Below are positions 63,919 to 64,000 of a stretch of 64,000 bases of DNA, piece by piece. Under the pieces are notes generated by a model. The model was not told the DNA's origin. It did not search any database and saw only the letters and a list, made by a program, of their open reading frames with translations. Within the stretch, counting starts at the first letter, position 1; the number at the start of each line of letters is the position of its first letter. A program made the translations under genes and the position numbers. This stretch comes from Palaemon carinicauda (lineage: Eukaryota > Arthropoda > Malacostraca > Decapoda > Palaemonidae): contig NC_090726.1 of assembly GCF_036898095.1 (NCBI RefSeq), positions 42,281,645 to 42,345,644 of the forward strand, in the 5' to 3' direction.

Positions 63919-64000
63919 ATAATAATAATAATTACTTTTCTTGTAGCTTATCTATTTACTTTCCTCACTGGGCTATTTTTCCTGTTGGAGCCCTTGGGCT
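63919..64000 (+). mobile_element. LINE 3'-tail repeat, cut by window end (cluster member 5)
   Basis: taataataattacttttctt, then ttcctcactgggctattttt and ctgttggagcccttgggct. Confidence 0.7.

Noticed and set aside
1..64000. tRNA or rRNA genes
   Set aside because: No cloverleaf with intact A and B boxes and no rRNA-like conserved core was recognised on reading either strand.

Overview
The window is eukaryotic and looks like repeat-dense genomic DNA from a decapod crustacean. The evidence is several families of DIRS-type (tyrosine-recombinase) retrotransposons, LINE 3' tails ending in AAT/TAA microsatellites, short interspersed repeats and minisatellites, and only one kind of cellular gene. DIRS1-like elements are known to be widespread in Decapoda; the species itself is inference.

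Layout. 1-12240 is element I (DIRS family B, decayed, 5' end outside the window). It is split by element II (family A, 2490-9020), which looks intact. Element III (family B, decayed) fills 12599-19935 and sits inside a LINE tail. A 6.97-kb tandem duplication follows (unit 1 19527-26495, unit 2 26494-33430). Each unit carries the 3' end of element III, a LINE tail, an intact HEPN-NACHT (NLR-like) gene of about 1070-1090 codons, and the 5' part of element C. Unit 2 runs on into the rest of element C (31348-36686, decayed). Element D (family A, minus strand, intact-looking) occupies 38305-45076 inside a SINE-like repeat. 45120-52010 has no convincing gene but holds minisatellites, including a 118-bp x 12 array derived from a LINE ORF, and an inverted LINE pair. 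Element E (family E, minus strand, lightly decayed) covers 52011-60391. A ~175-bp miniature derivative lies near 61.2 kb, and 61.6-64.0 kb is a cluster of LINE 3' ends.

How it fits together. In each DIRS element the inverted terminal repeats and an internal complementary region (ICR) match as expected for integration from a circle by a tyrosine recombinase: the ICR is the reverse complement of the joined outer ends. Elements II and D keep all RT, RNase H and recombinase residues I could locate. In both, Gag and recombinase share one reading frame interrupted by a single UGA, with pol in the +1 frame and no AUG of its own. The only host genes seen are the two HEPN-NACHT paralogues. Their duplication breakpoints fall inside two different DIRS elements, so the transposon landscape appears to have supplied the setting for copying an innate-immune-type gene.
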